Part shown: piece by piece, positions 34,032 through 41,865 of the stretch
Layout of the letters: each line of letters starts with the position of its first letter
How positions within the stretch are numbered: the first letter of the stretch is position 1
Assembly (NCBI RefSeq): GCF_044762745.1
Contig: NZ_JBIWEX010000008.1
Coordinates: 62,001 to 126,000, forward strand
Direction of reading: 5' to 3'
Length of the DNA: 64,000 nt
Source: Psychrobacillus sp044762745
Lineage (GTDB): Bacteria > Bacillota > Bacilli > Bacillales_A > Planococcaceae
Position numbers and translations under genes: made by a program
Notes under the pieces: model-generated
The model's input: the letters and a program-made list of their open reading frames with translations, nothing else
Told to the model about the DNA's origin: nothing
Database searches by the model: none

Positions 34032-34181
34032 TCAAATTTTATTCTTATCCAACAAGTTTCTCAGTTGCTCGGATAACTCTCTTATAATATCATCCGTATT
34101 AATCGAATCATTTTCATTACCTAGATGATACCCATATTCTAAAATACGCTTGAATTCTTCTTGTAATTCTGCTGTTGTCAC
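34032..34181 (-). CDS. 49-residue protein of unknown function
   Basis: A GTG start at 34181 follows AGGGGGATTGTTGC. The product is acidic and helical (TTAELQEEFKRILEYGYHLG, then ESINTDD-like and IIRELSEQLRNLLDKNKI), probably a small cytosolic protein. A decayed copy lies at 28170-28312, which shows the sequence was once mobile or duplicated together with VanZ-like genes. I do not recognise the family. Length alone resembles Spo0E-type regulators, but their SxxxD motif is absent. Confidence 0.5.
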   Translation of the reverse strand: MTTAELQEEFKRILEYGYHLGNENDSINTDDIIRELSEQLRNLLDKNKI

Positions 34182-34419
34182 GCAACAATCCCCCTATGTT
34201 ATCACTACATGTTTATAGATTAATAAACAATAAACTTTCCAAACATTGTACTACAAAGTAATTAAATATAATGTCGAAACGAGTCGTGATCTATAAATTT
34301 TAAAGTAAGCCTGATTTATAATCAGGGACTTATCAGGATTCTACTTGCTATTACACTATCTCCCAATTCACCTACATAACGACCGACTTTTTCATTATTC
34401 ATAGATATTCATTTTTTGA

Positions 34420-34617
34420 GTGAAATTAGATGTGGGACTTACTAGTATGAAGGGAGCCGTTGATATTGTCGCTAGAATGCCAGAAGTTAACTATGTAAGT
34501 TCTTTGATTGGTACATCATGTTTTGTTTCCCTCAAACAAAGGTTTTTGTACGAGGAATGTATAGGAAAGATCTTCGCACCAATCATTAAAAATCTATTTC
34601 TTAAGAGATGTATATAA
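34420..34617 (+). pseudogene. Possible Lrp/AsnC effector-domain fragment
   Basis: A frame reading SMKGAVDIVARMPEVNYVSSLIGTS resembles the start of the ligand domain of Lrp/AsnC regulators (ARMPEVxYVxxxxGxYD), then loses similarity. There is no DNA-binding domain. A weaker echo (SSVIGTSCL) occurs near 51615-51650. Treat as a tentative remnant. The rest of 34182-34785 shows no gene. Confidence 0.3.
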
Positions 34618-34785
34618 AAATTACCCCTATCATTTTTTGTAGTACAATAATATTAAGAATTTTCTTTCAACGGCAACTAACTTCTTAAAGTTAGATATTC
34701 TTTATTTGCAAACAAGCAGGATGAATATTCTTAATATACTTTCCATTCTAAAATTATTTAATGAAAATAAGAGGGGGTTCTACAA

Positions 34786-36507
34786 TTGTCTTTGTGCAAT
34801 CAACATTTATCCATACAAAAATCAATTAGTGAATTGTTTATACATGCTAAAATTCCTTTCACAATAATTAATACAGAAAAAGAGATTCAATTTATTAGCC
34901 CAGCATTGAAAGATCTAATAGATCTTAGTTCCGAGAAACAGCTCGAAAAGTTATTTGATCATGACACAATAAGAAATGCTTTAAATAAAGTAATAAAAAA
35001 TAAAATGATGGTCTCAACTCTCTATGAGATTACGGATGGTGAAACACTCTTGTTTTCATTGTTTCCAATCATTAAAAACAATCATGTAGAAGGAATAATC
35101 ATTCTTTTGAATCATAAAGACCAGTTAATAGACCAAAATAATTATTTTTTTGAAGAGGATTTAAAGGCCATTTTTGATTTAAGTTTTGATGTCATTTATG
35201 TCTCAGATCAGAATGGAAAAACACTTAGAGTCAGTAACGCTGCAAAGAAATTGTGGGGACAGGAACCTGAGGAACTAGTTGGCAGGAACGTTGCTGACTT
35301 GGAACAAAAAGGGATTGTCAAGCCGTCTATAACGCTAATGGTTTTAGAAAAAAAAGAAAAAGTAGCTGCTTTTCAAACAACAAGTACAGGCAGAAGATTA
35401 ATGGTTGTTGGAACCCCAATAAAAGATGAAAAAGGGAATGTTATCAGAGTCGTTAATGCCTCTAGAGATATAACAGAAGAAAGCAGATTACACTCAGAAT
35501 TGGAGGAGGCTAACAGGCTCTTAAGTGGTTACAAGGAAGAATTAAAGAGTTTGCGTAAACAAAGAATGTCGGAAAATGAAATCATTTTTTGTAGTCGTGA
35601 AATGGAAAAAAGTATGTATTTAGCCGAGAAAGTAGCTGTTGTTGATTCTACAGTTTTAATATTAGGAGAATCAGGTGTTGGAAAGGAAGTAATTGCGAGC
35701 TTCATTCACCAAAAAAGTTCAAGGAAGGATAAACCTTTTATAAAAATTAACTGCGGTGCTATTCCAGAGAGCTTATTGGAATCCGAATTATTTGGTTATG
35801 AAAGTGGAGCATTTACAGGTGCAAATAAGGGCGGGAAAATGGGACTATTCGAGCTTGCCAGTGAAGGAACGTTGTTTTTGGATGAAGTAGCGGAAATGCC
35901 TTACGTTTTACAAGTAAAGCTCCTTCGAGTCCTACAAGAACAGGAGATTACTAGAATCGGGAGCTCAAATCCTATTAAGGTGAATGTCAGAATAATTGCG
36001 GCTACAAATCGAGAACTCGAAGAAGAAGTACAAAAAGGTTCGTTCCGGGAAGATTTATTTTATCGATTAAATGTAGTACCAATCCATATTCCTGCTTTAA
36101 GAGAAAGAAAAGAGGATATCGTGCCTCTATTAATGCATTTTATGGATTATTATAACGATAAATATTCTAAGAACAATTCTTTTTCTCTAGAGCTAATCGA
36201 GGCACTACAACAATATGATTGGCCTGGAAATGTTCGGGAACTACAGAATATTGTTGAACGATTAATTGTCATTTCGGATGAAGACGAGATATCTGATGGA
36301 TACTTTCCATATAGATCTAAGAGTTCTGAATATAAGAAACAAGTAGAGGTAAATGAAATTATACCTTTAAAGGAATGTTTAGAAATGGCAGAGAAGCAAC
36401 TCTTACATTTAGCAAAACAGCGCTATTATACTACTACAGAAATTGCCAAAGCGTTAAAAGTAGATCAGTCTACAATCAGTAGGAAACTTCAAAAATTAAA
36501 AGTTTGA
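34786..36507 (+). CDS. Sigma-54-dependent PAS-AAA+ transcriptional activator
   Basis: A 573-residue enhancer-binding protein. TTG 34786 follows GAGGGGG with an 8-base gap. A divergent sensor and a PAS domain occupy about 1-240 (PAS core DVIYVSDQNGKTLRVSNAAKKLWG). The AAA+ domain (about 265-500) has Walker A GESGVGKE, the sigma-54 contact loop GAFTGAN, Walker B LFLDEV and the sensor/arginine-finger region (FREDLFYRLNVVPIHIPALRER). The C-terminal helix-turn-helix is TTTEIAKALKVDQSTISRKLQKLKV. There is no receiver domain, so it probably responds to a ligand. Two palindromic sites and a -24/-12 promoter lie directly downstream, so it should activate the transporter-amidase operon. Confidence 0.92.
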   Translation: MSLCNQHLSIQKSISELFIHAKIPFTIINTEKEIQFISPALKDLIDLSSEKQLEKLFDHDTIRNALNKVIKNKMMVSTLYEITDGETLLFSLFPIIKNNHVEGIIILLNHKDQLIDQNNYFFEEDLKAIFDLSFDVIYVSDQNGKTLRVSNAAKKLWGQEPEELVGRNVADLEQKGIVKPSITLMVLEKKEKVAAFQTTSTGRRLMVVGTPIKDEKGNVIRVVNASRDITEESRLHSELEEANRLLSGYKEELKSLRKQRMSENEIIFCSREMEKSMYLAEKVAVVDSTVLILGESGVGKEVIASFIHQKSSRKDKPFIKINCGAIPESLLESELFGYESGAFTGANKGGKMGLFELASEGTLFLDEVAEMPYVLQVKLLRVLQEQEITRIGSSNPIKVNVRIIAATNRELEEEVQKGSFREDLFYRLNVVPIHIPALRERKEDIVPLLMHFMDYYNDKYSKNNSFSLELIEALQQYDWPGNVRELQNIVERLIVISDEDEISDGYFPYRSKSSEYKKQVEVNEIIPLKECLEMAEKQLLHLAKQRYYTTTEIAKALKVDQSTISRKLQKLKV

Positions 36508-36526
36508 TATATGCTTCAGAAAAAAT

Positions 36527-36565
36527 CTATGCAAGATTACATAAAACCTATGCAGAATTGCATAG
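36527..36565 (+). promoter_or_regulatory. Paired upstream activator sites
   Basis: Two copies of a palindrome of the form CTATGCA-N4-TRCATAR lie at 36527-36544 and 36548-36565, with centres 21 bases apart, two helical turns. They sit 70-110 bases before the -24/-12 promoter, the usual place for sigma-54 activator binding. Confidence 0.65.
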
Positions 36566-36576
36566 GTTTTATTTTC
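36543..36576 (+). terminator. Hairpin terminator of the activator gene
   Basis: AAAACCTATGCA (36543-36554) pairs with TGCATAGGTTTT (36559-36570), loop GAAT, followed by ATTTTC. It coincides with the second activator site, so the same sequence may serve both roles. Confidence 0.65.
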
Positions 36577-36636
36577 AATGTTGTTATTAATCAATTAGAT
36601 TTATTATTTCTTCGTATTTTCAGTCAAAAATTGTTT

Positions 36637-36651
36637 TGGCATCAAAATTGC
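36637..36651 (+). promoter_or_regulatory. Sigma-54 (-24/-12) promoter
   Basis: TGGCAT, a 5-base spacer and TTGC match the sigma-54 consensus TGGCAC-N5-TTGC at all but one base. Transcription would start near 36663, about 100 bases before the MFS transporter gene. Confidence 0.8.
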
Positions 36652-36739
36652 ATTGTTAACGATGTGAACTATTTTGAGGAAGGGGATTCAGAAGAATGAT
36701 CATGTAGTAGTTATATTGTAAGTGACAGCGTTTCAAAAA

Positions 36740-36753
36740 AGAGAGCGTTTTCA
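36740..36753 (-). promoter_or_regulatory. Probable cre site in the leader
   Basis: On the minus strand TGAAAACGCTCTCT matches the cre consensus with one mismatch (last base). It lies about 80 bases after the predicted sigma-54 start and immediately before the ribosome binding site, fitting a CcpA roadblock. Confidence 0.5.
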
Positions 36754-36765
36754 AAGGAGGAAAAT

Positions 36766-38103
36766 ATGAAAAATTATCGTTACTTCATTATGGGTATGAT
36801 TGTTTTTATGACTGTTATTAACTATGTTGACCGTGGTGCTCTTTCATATGCACAACAGGCCATCATTAGTGAATTTGGTTTTGATCATGTTTCTTGGGGA
36901 GCCGTACTTGGTTTTTTTGGTTATGGTTATCTCTTCGGTTCAATTTTAGGTGGCATGCTAGCGGATATTAAGGGACCGAAGTTCGTGTGGATCATCATTG
37001 GTATAGGATGGTCTATATTTGAGATAGCCACTGCCTTTGCAGGTGAAATTGGTATGATGCTTTTTGGAGGATCTACTTTGGCTGGTTTCGCAGTGTTCCG
37101 TATTTTATTTGGATTTGCGGAAGGACCGGCATTTTCAACCATCAACCGGACAAATGCCAATTGGGCAGCACCGAAAGAGCGAGGTTTCGCTGCATCACTA
37201 GGCCTATTGGGAAGTCCCTTGGGCGCGTTATTGACTGCCCCAATAGCTGTTGGATTATTATCTATCACCAGTTGGAGAATGATGTTTATCATTCTAGGAA
37301 CGCTAGGGATTTTATGGGTAATAGTATGGACCAAAGTGTTTACAGATAAACCGGAAGATAATCCAAGGGTATCGAAAGAAGAATTAGCACTCATCAATTC
37401 CAAAGATGATCTTCTCATAAATGAAAAATTAGTTGAATCTAATGGTGTTCACACGAATAAATGGTATCACTTTTTCAAAAATCCAACACTTGTTTTTAAT
37501 GCAATTGGTTATTTTGCTTTGCAATACATTACATTTCTATTTTTAACTTGGACACCGAAATACCTTCAGGATGTCTACGGTTTTCAACTTTCTGCACTCT
37601 GGTATTTAGGGATGATTCCATGGATTGGTGCATGTTTTACAGTCATCCTTGGCGGAAGGCTATCAGATTATTTGAGGAGAAAAACAGGAAATTTACGAAT
37701 TGCACGCTCAGGACTTGCTGTTGTATCACTATTCTTGACAGCTGTTTGTTTTGTTCTCATTCCATTTACCGACAGTGTTGTTGGAGTGATGGCTTTGATG
37801 TGTATCGGAAATGCTTTCAACTTTTTGCCTAACTCGGTGTACTGGACGGTCATTCTTGATACAGAACCGAATCTTGCAGGAACCTATGGCGGTATTTCAC
37901 ATTTTATTTGTAACTTAGCAACCATTATAGCTCCTACATTAACAGGAGTTTTGGTGATTAACTATGGTTACCCTTCTATGTTTATCGCGGCGGTTGTAGC
38001 AGTTGTTATCGGCATGGTGGCCATGATGTTTGTTAAACCGGGTCAGTCCGAAATGTATAGTAAGAGGTCTTTAAAGAGTCCTAAAGTTAAACCCCAAACA
38101 TGA
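36766..38103 (+). CDS. MFS transporter, anion:cation symporter type
   Basis: A 12-helix major facilitator of 445 residues. The N-terminus MGMIVFMTVINYVDRGALSYAQQAI and the RILFGFAEGPAFSTINRTNANWAAPKERGFAASL block are typical of the ACS family that imports organic anions such as sugar acids and aromatic acids. It follows an AAAGGAGG site and is the first gene behind the sigma-54 promoter, 134 bases before the amidase gene. Import of the amidase substrate (an amide or N-acyl compound) is the most economical role, inferred from the operon. Confidence 0.88.
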   Translation: MKNYRYFIMGMIVFMTVINYVDRGALSYAQQAIISEFGFDHVSWGAVLGFFGYGYLFGSILGGMLADIKGPKFVWIIIGIGWSIFEIATAFAGEIGMMLFGGSTLAGFAVFRILFGFAEGPAFSTINRTNANWAAPKERGFAASLGLLGSPLGALLTAPIAVGLLSITSWRMMFIILGTLGILWVIVWTKVFTDKPEDNPRVSKEELALINSKDDLLINEKLVESNGVHTNKWYHFFKNPTLVFNAIGYFALQYITFLFLTWTPKYLQDVYGFQLSALWYLGMIPWIGACFTVILGGRLSDYLRRKTGNLRIARSGLAVVSLFLTAVCFVLIPFTDSVVGVMALMCIGNAFNFLPNSVYWTVILDTEPNLAGTYGGISHFICNLATIIAPTLTGVLVINYGYPSMFIAAVVAVVIGMVAMMFVKPGQSEMYSKRSLKSPKVKPQT

Positions 38104-38237
38104 AGATTACTGGCTATCAAATTACATCCTATACAATCAAAAGTAACCAAGACAACTTTATAAATAAAATCCATTAGATAGATCAGTTGGATGATAACGG
38201 TTAAAGCCACAAGAAATTTAAAAGGAGTGAACTGAGA

Positions 38238-39665
38238 TTGAAAACAAAAGAAGATTTATTAACCTATGACATTATGAAATTATCTAAACTGATTAAGGAA
38301 AAAGAGGTATCAGTTGTGGAAATCACTTCACAACTTCTAGATCTTATCGAAGAGGTAGATCCAGTCATTAATTCTTTTATTACGGTAGATCGTGAAGATG
38401 TATTGCTACAAGCAAAAAAAGCTGATGAGGAAATCGAAGCAGGTCTGTACAAAGGACCTCTTCACGGGATTGCAATAGGATTAAAAGATTTAATCTATAC
38501 GAATAACTTGAAAACGACGATGGGATCTGAAATATATCAGAATTACATGCCGAAGTCTAATGCGACAGTAGTTGACATGCTAAAGAATGCCGGTGCTATC
38601 ATCGTCGGAAAATTGAATACCCATCAGTTTGCATATGGTCCTACAGGCGACCGTTCTTTTTATGGACCTGTCAGAAATCCTCATGATCCGCAAAAAATGA
38701 CTGGAGGATCTAGCAGCGGTTCTGCAGCAAGTGTTTCTGCATGCTTATGCTTCGGATCTTTAGGCACGGATACAGGAGGATCTGTCAGAATACCGGCTTC
38801 CTTTTGCGGGGTTGTTGGAATGAAGCCAACCTATGGACTGATCAGTAAAAATGGCGTATTCCCTCTTTCATGGACACTTGACCATGTTGGACCTTTAACA
38901 CGAACAGTAATGGATAATGCCATCCTTCTTAATTCTCTTGCCGGCTATGATTCGAATGATCCTGCCTCGGTTCAGCGGGAGGCTGAAGACTTTTCCCGAC
39001 TTATCGGAAAAGGGATTGAGGGGATGACAATTGGGCTTCCTTCCACATTCTTTTTCGATGATATGAATGAGGAAATCAGACAAATCATTGGAAATACGGT
39101 TGAGGTATTGCGTGAGCTTGGGGCGGTTATCAAACCAGTTGTGTTACCAAACATTGAAAAATTCACAGATGCACACAGACACATTTTAAGAAGTGAGGCC
39201 TATGCGGTTCATGAGCAACACTTAAGTGATTATCCAGATCAATGGGACGATGAGGTAAAAGAACGTCTATTAACAGCACTTGAGACAAAAGGATTTGAGT
39301 ATGCTCAGGCGCTACAAACACGTCAGCTTGCTAAAGACGAGTTTAATAGAGCATTAGAGGAAGTAGATGTAATTCTCACTCCAACCTTGCCGATCTTACC
39401 GCCCAAAATAAATGAACGCCATGTCGACATTGAAAAATATGTTGGGCAGCATATTCGCTGGTCCATTATTAAATTAACTGCTCCGGCAAACTTAAATGGA
39501 TTCCCAAGCTTGTCTATACCGTGCGGTTTTTCTTCCGATGAAATGCCAATCGGCGCCCAATTTATTGGCCGAGAATTTGATGAAGCTGAGCTATACCGAA
39601 TTGGCTATGCGCTCGAACAAAAGCTTTCCATTAATACAGCGAAATTTCCAATCAAAAATTTGTAA
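38238..39665 (+). CDS. Amidase-signature hydrolase
   Basis: A 475-residue amidase with a TTG start after AAAGGAGTGA. The Ser-cisSer-Lys triad is visible: Lys in IGLKDLI, the cis-Ser in TGGSSSGSAA and the nucleophilic Ser in GTDTGGSVRIPASFCG. The C-terminal NLNGFPSLSIPCGF is also standard for the family. The chain length fits catabolic amidases and not the GatA subunit context, as no gatB/gatC genes are near. It should release an amine or ammonia and a carboxylic acid from an imported amide. A terminator follows at 39754-39800. Confidence 0.9.
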   Translation: MKTKEDLLTYDIMKLSKLIKEKEVSVVEITSQLLDLIEEVDPVINSFITVDREDVLLQAKKADEEIEAGLYKGPLHGIAIGLKDLIYTNNLKTTMGSEIYQNYMPKSNATVVDMLKNAGAIIVGKLNTHQFAYGPTGDRSFYGPVRNPHDPQKMTGGSSSGSAASVSACLCFGSLGTDTGGSVRIPASFCGVVGMKPTYGLISKNGVFPLSWTLDHVGPLTRTVMDNAILLNSLAGYDSNDPASVQREAEDFSRLIGKGIEGMTIGLPSTFFFDDMNEEIRQIIGNTVEVLRELGAVIKPVVLPNIEKFTDAHRHILRSEAYAVHEQHLSDYPDQWDDEVKERLLTALETKGFEYAQALQTRQLAKDEFNRALEEVDVILTPTLPILPPKINERHVDIEKYVGQHIRWSIIKLTAPANLNGFPSLSIPCGFSSDEMPIGAQFIGREFDEAELYRIGYALEQKLSINTAKFPIKNL

Positions 39666-39753
39666 GCTTAAAAATATCTAGATAAGGAACTTAGATTGTA
39701 GACAATCATAAGCTCAAATTATAAAAATAAGAGTACCCTTTCGTGCACTTGAC

Positions 39754-39800
39754 AAATAGCCGTATATTACGATTATTATAATCAGATATTCGGCTATTTT
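39754..39800 (+). terminator. Intrinsic terminator of the transporter-amidase operon
   Basis: AAATAGCCG (39754-39762) pairs with CGGCTATTT (39791-39799), with further pairing in the AT-rich loop and T residues after the stem. Confidence 0.75.
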
Positions 39801-39865
39801 GTTTATTTGCTACATGCTGTTTGGATCGATTTTGACCAACGTTTTAGAGGGTATGCTCCTTGCTT

Positions 39866-40060
39866 TCATATGCTGCCTTCTTTAATAACCCTAGCAGGAA
39901 TTCCACCAACCATCTTTTCTGTACGTTGAGCTTCGTCAGTTTCGATTGTGTGATTAAATAATCTCGTTAATCTTCGTACATTCATTCTATCGTTTAATAA
40001 TTCAGGATCAGCTGCATTATACAGCTCCACATCCAACATCTTCTCTTTCTCGGATTTCAT
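39866..40060 (-). pseudogene. Internally deleted maltose O-acetyltransferase-like gene
   Basis: The 64-codon frame joins the N-terminal domain of MAA/NodL acetyltransferases (EKMLDVELYNAADPELLNDRMNVRRLTRLFNHT) directly to their last residues (MVGGIPARVIKE). About 120 residues, the whole left-handed beta-helix with the active site, are missing, yet the frame is kept. The start overlaps the VanZ-like stop (ATGA). It is unlikely to be functional. Confidence 0.8.
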
Positions 40061-40660
40061 ACAAGTCTCCTCCTATTTCGTCCACTCTTCTTCACAACAA
40101 TAACACTGACAAAATAAGCAACCATAATCCCGAAAAAATCTATTCCAACATCAAACAATCTTCCGTTTCGATTGAAGTACAGCTGAAGTACTTCCGTAAA
40201 AGCTGCGAATACACCAGTTACTATAAGCGCAAAACTAAACCGCTTCCACCAAAGAAGATATAATGTGTACAACAGAGCGAACGTCAGTATATGACCAGTT
40301 TTTTGTATAATATAAAATTGGCTTGTTAACTCGATATCACTCGTAATGAATAAATCCAGGTAATTAGGAGAAGGTTCAAAACTAAACTGGACAACTTGAT
40401 AATGCAAGAAGATATATGCATCTGAAGTAGTTGTCGCAACTATGATCCAAGCACTCCAAAAAATAGTAAGTAGCGGATAAATCATGGGAATCATCCTTTC
40501 TTCGTATTTGCTTCCATTTTTGTAAACAGCCTACCCATCTACATGAGTTCGAAACAAAATCACCACATAAATCCCAATTCCAACAAAGGCACCCGCACTA
40601 TCAATAACTACATCCCTCAACTGTGCTCCCCTGCCGGGAACAAAAAGCTGATGCACTTCG
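39999..40660 (+). repeat. Direct repeat, right copy (VanZ/acetyltransferase segment)
   Basis: This is the partner of 33345-33995. It keeps the longer acetyltransferase remnant and an intact second VanZ-like gene, so it is closer to the ancestral arrangement. The two copies bracket the sigma-54 activator, transporter and amidase. Confidence 0.75.
40057..40494 (-). CDS. VanZ-like membrane protein (copy 2)
   Basis: A 145-residue (142 from ATG 40485, which has GAAAGGATG upstream) VanZ-family protein with four membrane helices and the TEVLQLYFNRNGRLFDVGIDFFG motif. It differs from copy 1 at nine positions, such as the CD to HY change near residue 31. It lies between the acetyltransferase remnant and a second, different VanZ-like gene 36 bases upstream, suggesting a three-gene unit. 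Role unknown. Confidence 0.85.
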   Translation of the reverse strand: MIPMIYPLLTIFWSAWIIVATTTSDAYIFLHYQVVQFSFEPSPNYLDLFITSDIELTSQFYIIQKTGHILTFALLYTLYLLWWKRFSFALIVTGVFAAFTEVLQLYFNRNGRLFDVGIDFFGIMVAYFVSVIVVKKSGRNRRRLV

Positions 40661-40977
40661 TCCGATATGGCATACATTACGCAAATGAATAAAGCTAGTC
40701 CCATTCCCTTATACCCGAGTACCCCACTTAACCGCAAGGAATGTATAAGAAGCACACCTAGCACTAAATAGATAAAAAAGTGAGCATTCTTTCGAACAAG
40801 ATGGTTTAAGTTTCCAACAATAAAATCAGAATGAGGAGCAACTTTTTCTACCGCTGTTACAATAACCTCGGTTAACTCTGTGCTCAACTCGTTCGACTCA
40901 TGAGCCGGTTGGTGAGAAAAATAAAAAATTAATGCCATCCATAAGATTACTGCTATGTAGGATAAAATTTTCTTCAT
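40531..40977 (-). CDS. Second VanZ-family membrane protein
   Basis: A 148-residue protein of the VanZ/phosphotransbutyrylase-associated type with an N-terminal helix (KILSYIAVILWMALIFYFSHQPA) and further helices at about 65-85, 92-110 and 122-142. The motif VRKNAHFFIYLVLG and the AISDEVHQLFVPGRGAQLRDVVIDSAGA signature are complete. ATG 40977 follows GAAGAGGAATTAAAAT. It shares little sequence with the neighbouring VanZ-like gene but probably the same fold. Fragments of related genes occur at 33873-33995 and 28745-28801. Confidence 0.88.
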   Translation of the reverse strand: MKKILSYIAVILWMALIFYFSHQPAHESNELSTELTEVIVTAVEKVAPHSDFIVGNLNHLVRKNAHFFIYLVLGVLLIHSLRLSGVLGYKGMGLALFICVMYAISDEVHQLFVPGRGAQLRDVVIDSAGAFVGIGIYVVILFRTHVDG

Positions 40978-41115
40978 ATTTTAATTCCTCTTCTATAATT
41001 AAAATGCAAATTAACAATTCTACTATTAATATATCAGACAAATCCCTAAAAAATATATGAAAATATAATATTCCGTCAATTGAAAATGTACAATATCATT
41101 TTGCTCTAATAGTTA

Positions 41116-41145
41116 ATAGGGACAATCGTAAATACATTGGATTAA
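41116..41145 (+). pseudogene. Possible 3' tail of a lost FAH-family gene
   Basis: The ten codons read IGTIVNTLD-stop, almost the same as the end of the FAH-family fragment at 17056 (IGTLINTLD-stop), and both are followed by similar hairpin terminators built around GATTCTGAAT. The upstream sequence does not extend the match, so this is tentative. Confidence 0.3.
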
Positions 41146-41152
41146 CAAACAT

Positions 41153-41197
41153 AAAAGGTGCCGGATTCTGAATTTATTCGGAATCTGGCACCTTTTT
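41153..41197 (+). terminator. Intrinsic terminator
   Basis: AAAAGGTGCCGGATTC pairs with GAATCTGGCACCTTTTT with one mismatch. T-runs occur on both strands, so it can also end the lipocalin-like gene transcript on the minus strand. Confidence 0.8.
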
Positions 41198-41274
41198 CTC
41201 CAGTGAATTCACTGGATTGTCCAACGAACATTTTGTCAGTGTCTTTATTGGGGCTCTATATATAAAAGTAACTT

Positions 41275-41718
41275 TTAGTTTTTATCCACACGTTTCCATA
41301 TCAATTTATCAACCGGGTTAAGACCATTATAGATTTTAATCTGGTCTCCATCTATTGAAGCAATGCGGGGTTGGGCTTGACTAAGCCAAGTCGGATTCAT
41401 GCTCACATCCATGTGATGTGTCAGTTCTTTTTTTTCTTCATTTATTTCGAATCGACCTGAATAAGCTAAATAACCGTGCGCTGCTTCTGCCATTTCTTCA
41501 GTCGTTCCTGTATGTAAGTCTCCTGATTGGTAAGGGTGACGTCCGGTTGCCATTAGTTGAGCAGACATATATCCGTCTGGATTATACATGATAAACCCTT
41601 TTGCATCTTTTCCTAAAGGATAGACCGTATTTCCATTTTCATCTTTTGTTTCGTAAGATAATAATGACCATGTACCAATCACTTGTTCACGTAATGTTTT
41701 GGATGTTTGCGTATTCAT
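41275..41718 (-). CDS. Lipocalin-like domain protein
   Basis: A 147-residue protein of the lipocalin-like type found alone in bacteria. Characteristic stretches are EQVIGTWSLLSYETKDENGN, KGFIMYNPDGYMSAQLM and YSGRFEINEEKKELTHHMDVS. There is no signal peptide, so it is cytosolic and may bind or transform a small hydrophobic ligand; some relatives sit in polyketide or detoxification loci. It diverges from a LysR-type regulator 147 bases away, the classical arrangement of regulator and target. ATG 41718 follows GAGGAGGAATATC. Confidence 0.85.
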   Translation of the reverse strand: MNTQTSKTLREQVIGTWSLLSYETKDENGNTVYPLGKDAKGFIMYNPDGYMSAQLMATGRHPYQSGDLHTGTTEEMAEAAHGYLAYSGRFEINEEKKELTHHMDVSMNPTWLSQAQPRIASIDGDQIKIYNGLNPVDKLIWKRVDKN

Positions 41719-41865
41719 GATATTCCTCCTCGATTAGTTAACCTTACATCTTGTAATCACTTGATTATTTTCCTCTAAGACATTATTATAAGCCTAAGAT
41801 ATATATAAGAAAAATACATACTTTTGATAACACTTATTTGTAAAACTTATAAATAGAGGTGCAAA

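Noticed and set aside
36511..36699. Frame of 62 codons after the sigma-54 activator
   Set aside because: It runs across the terminator, activator sites and -24/-12 promoter and has no ribosome binding site.
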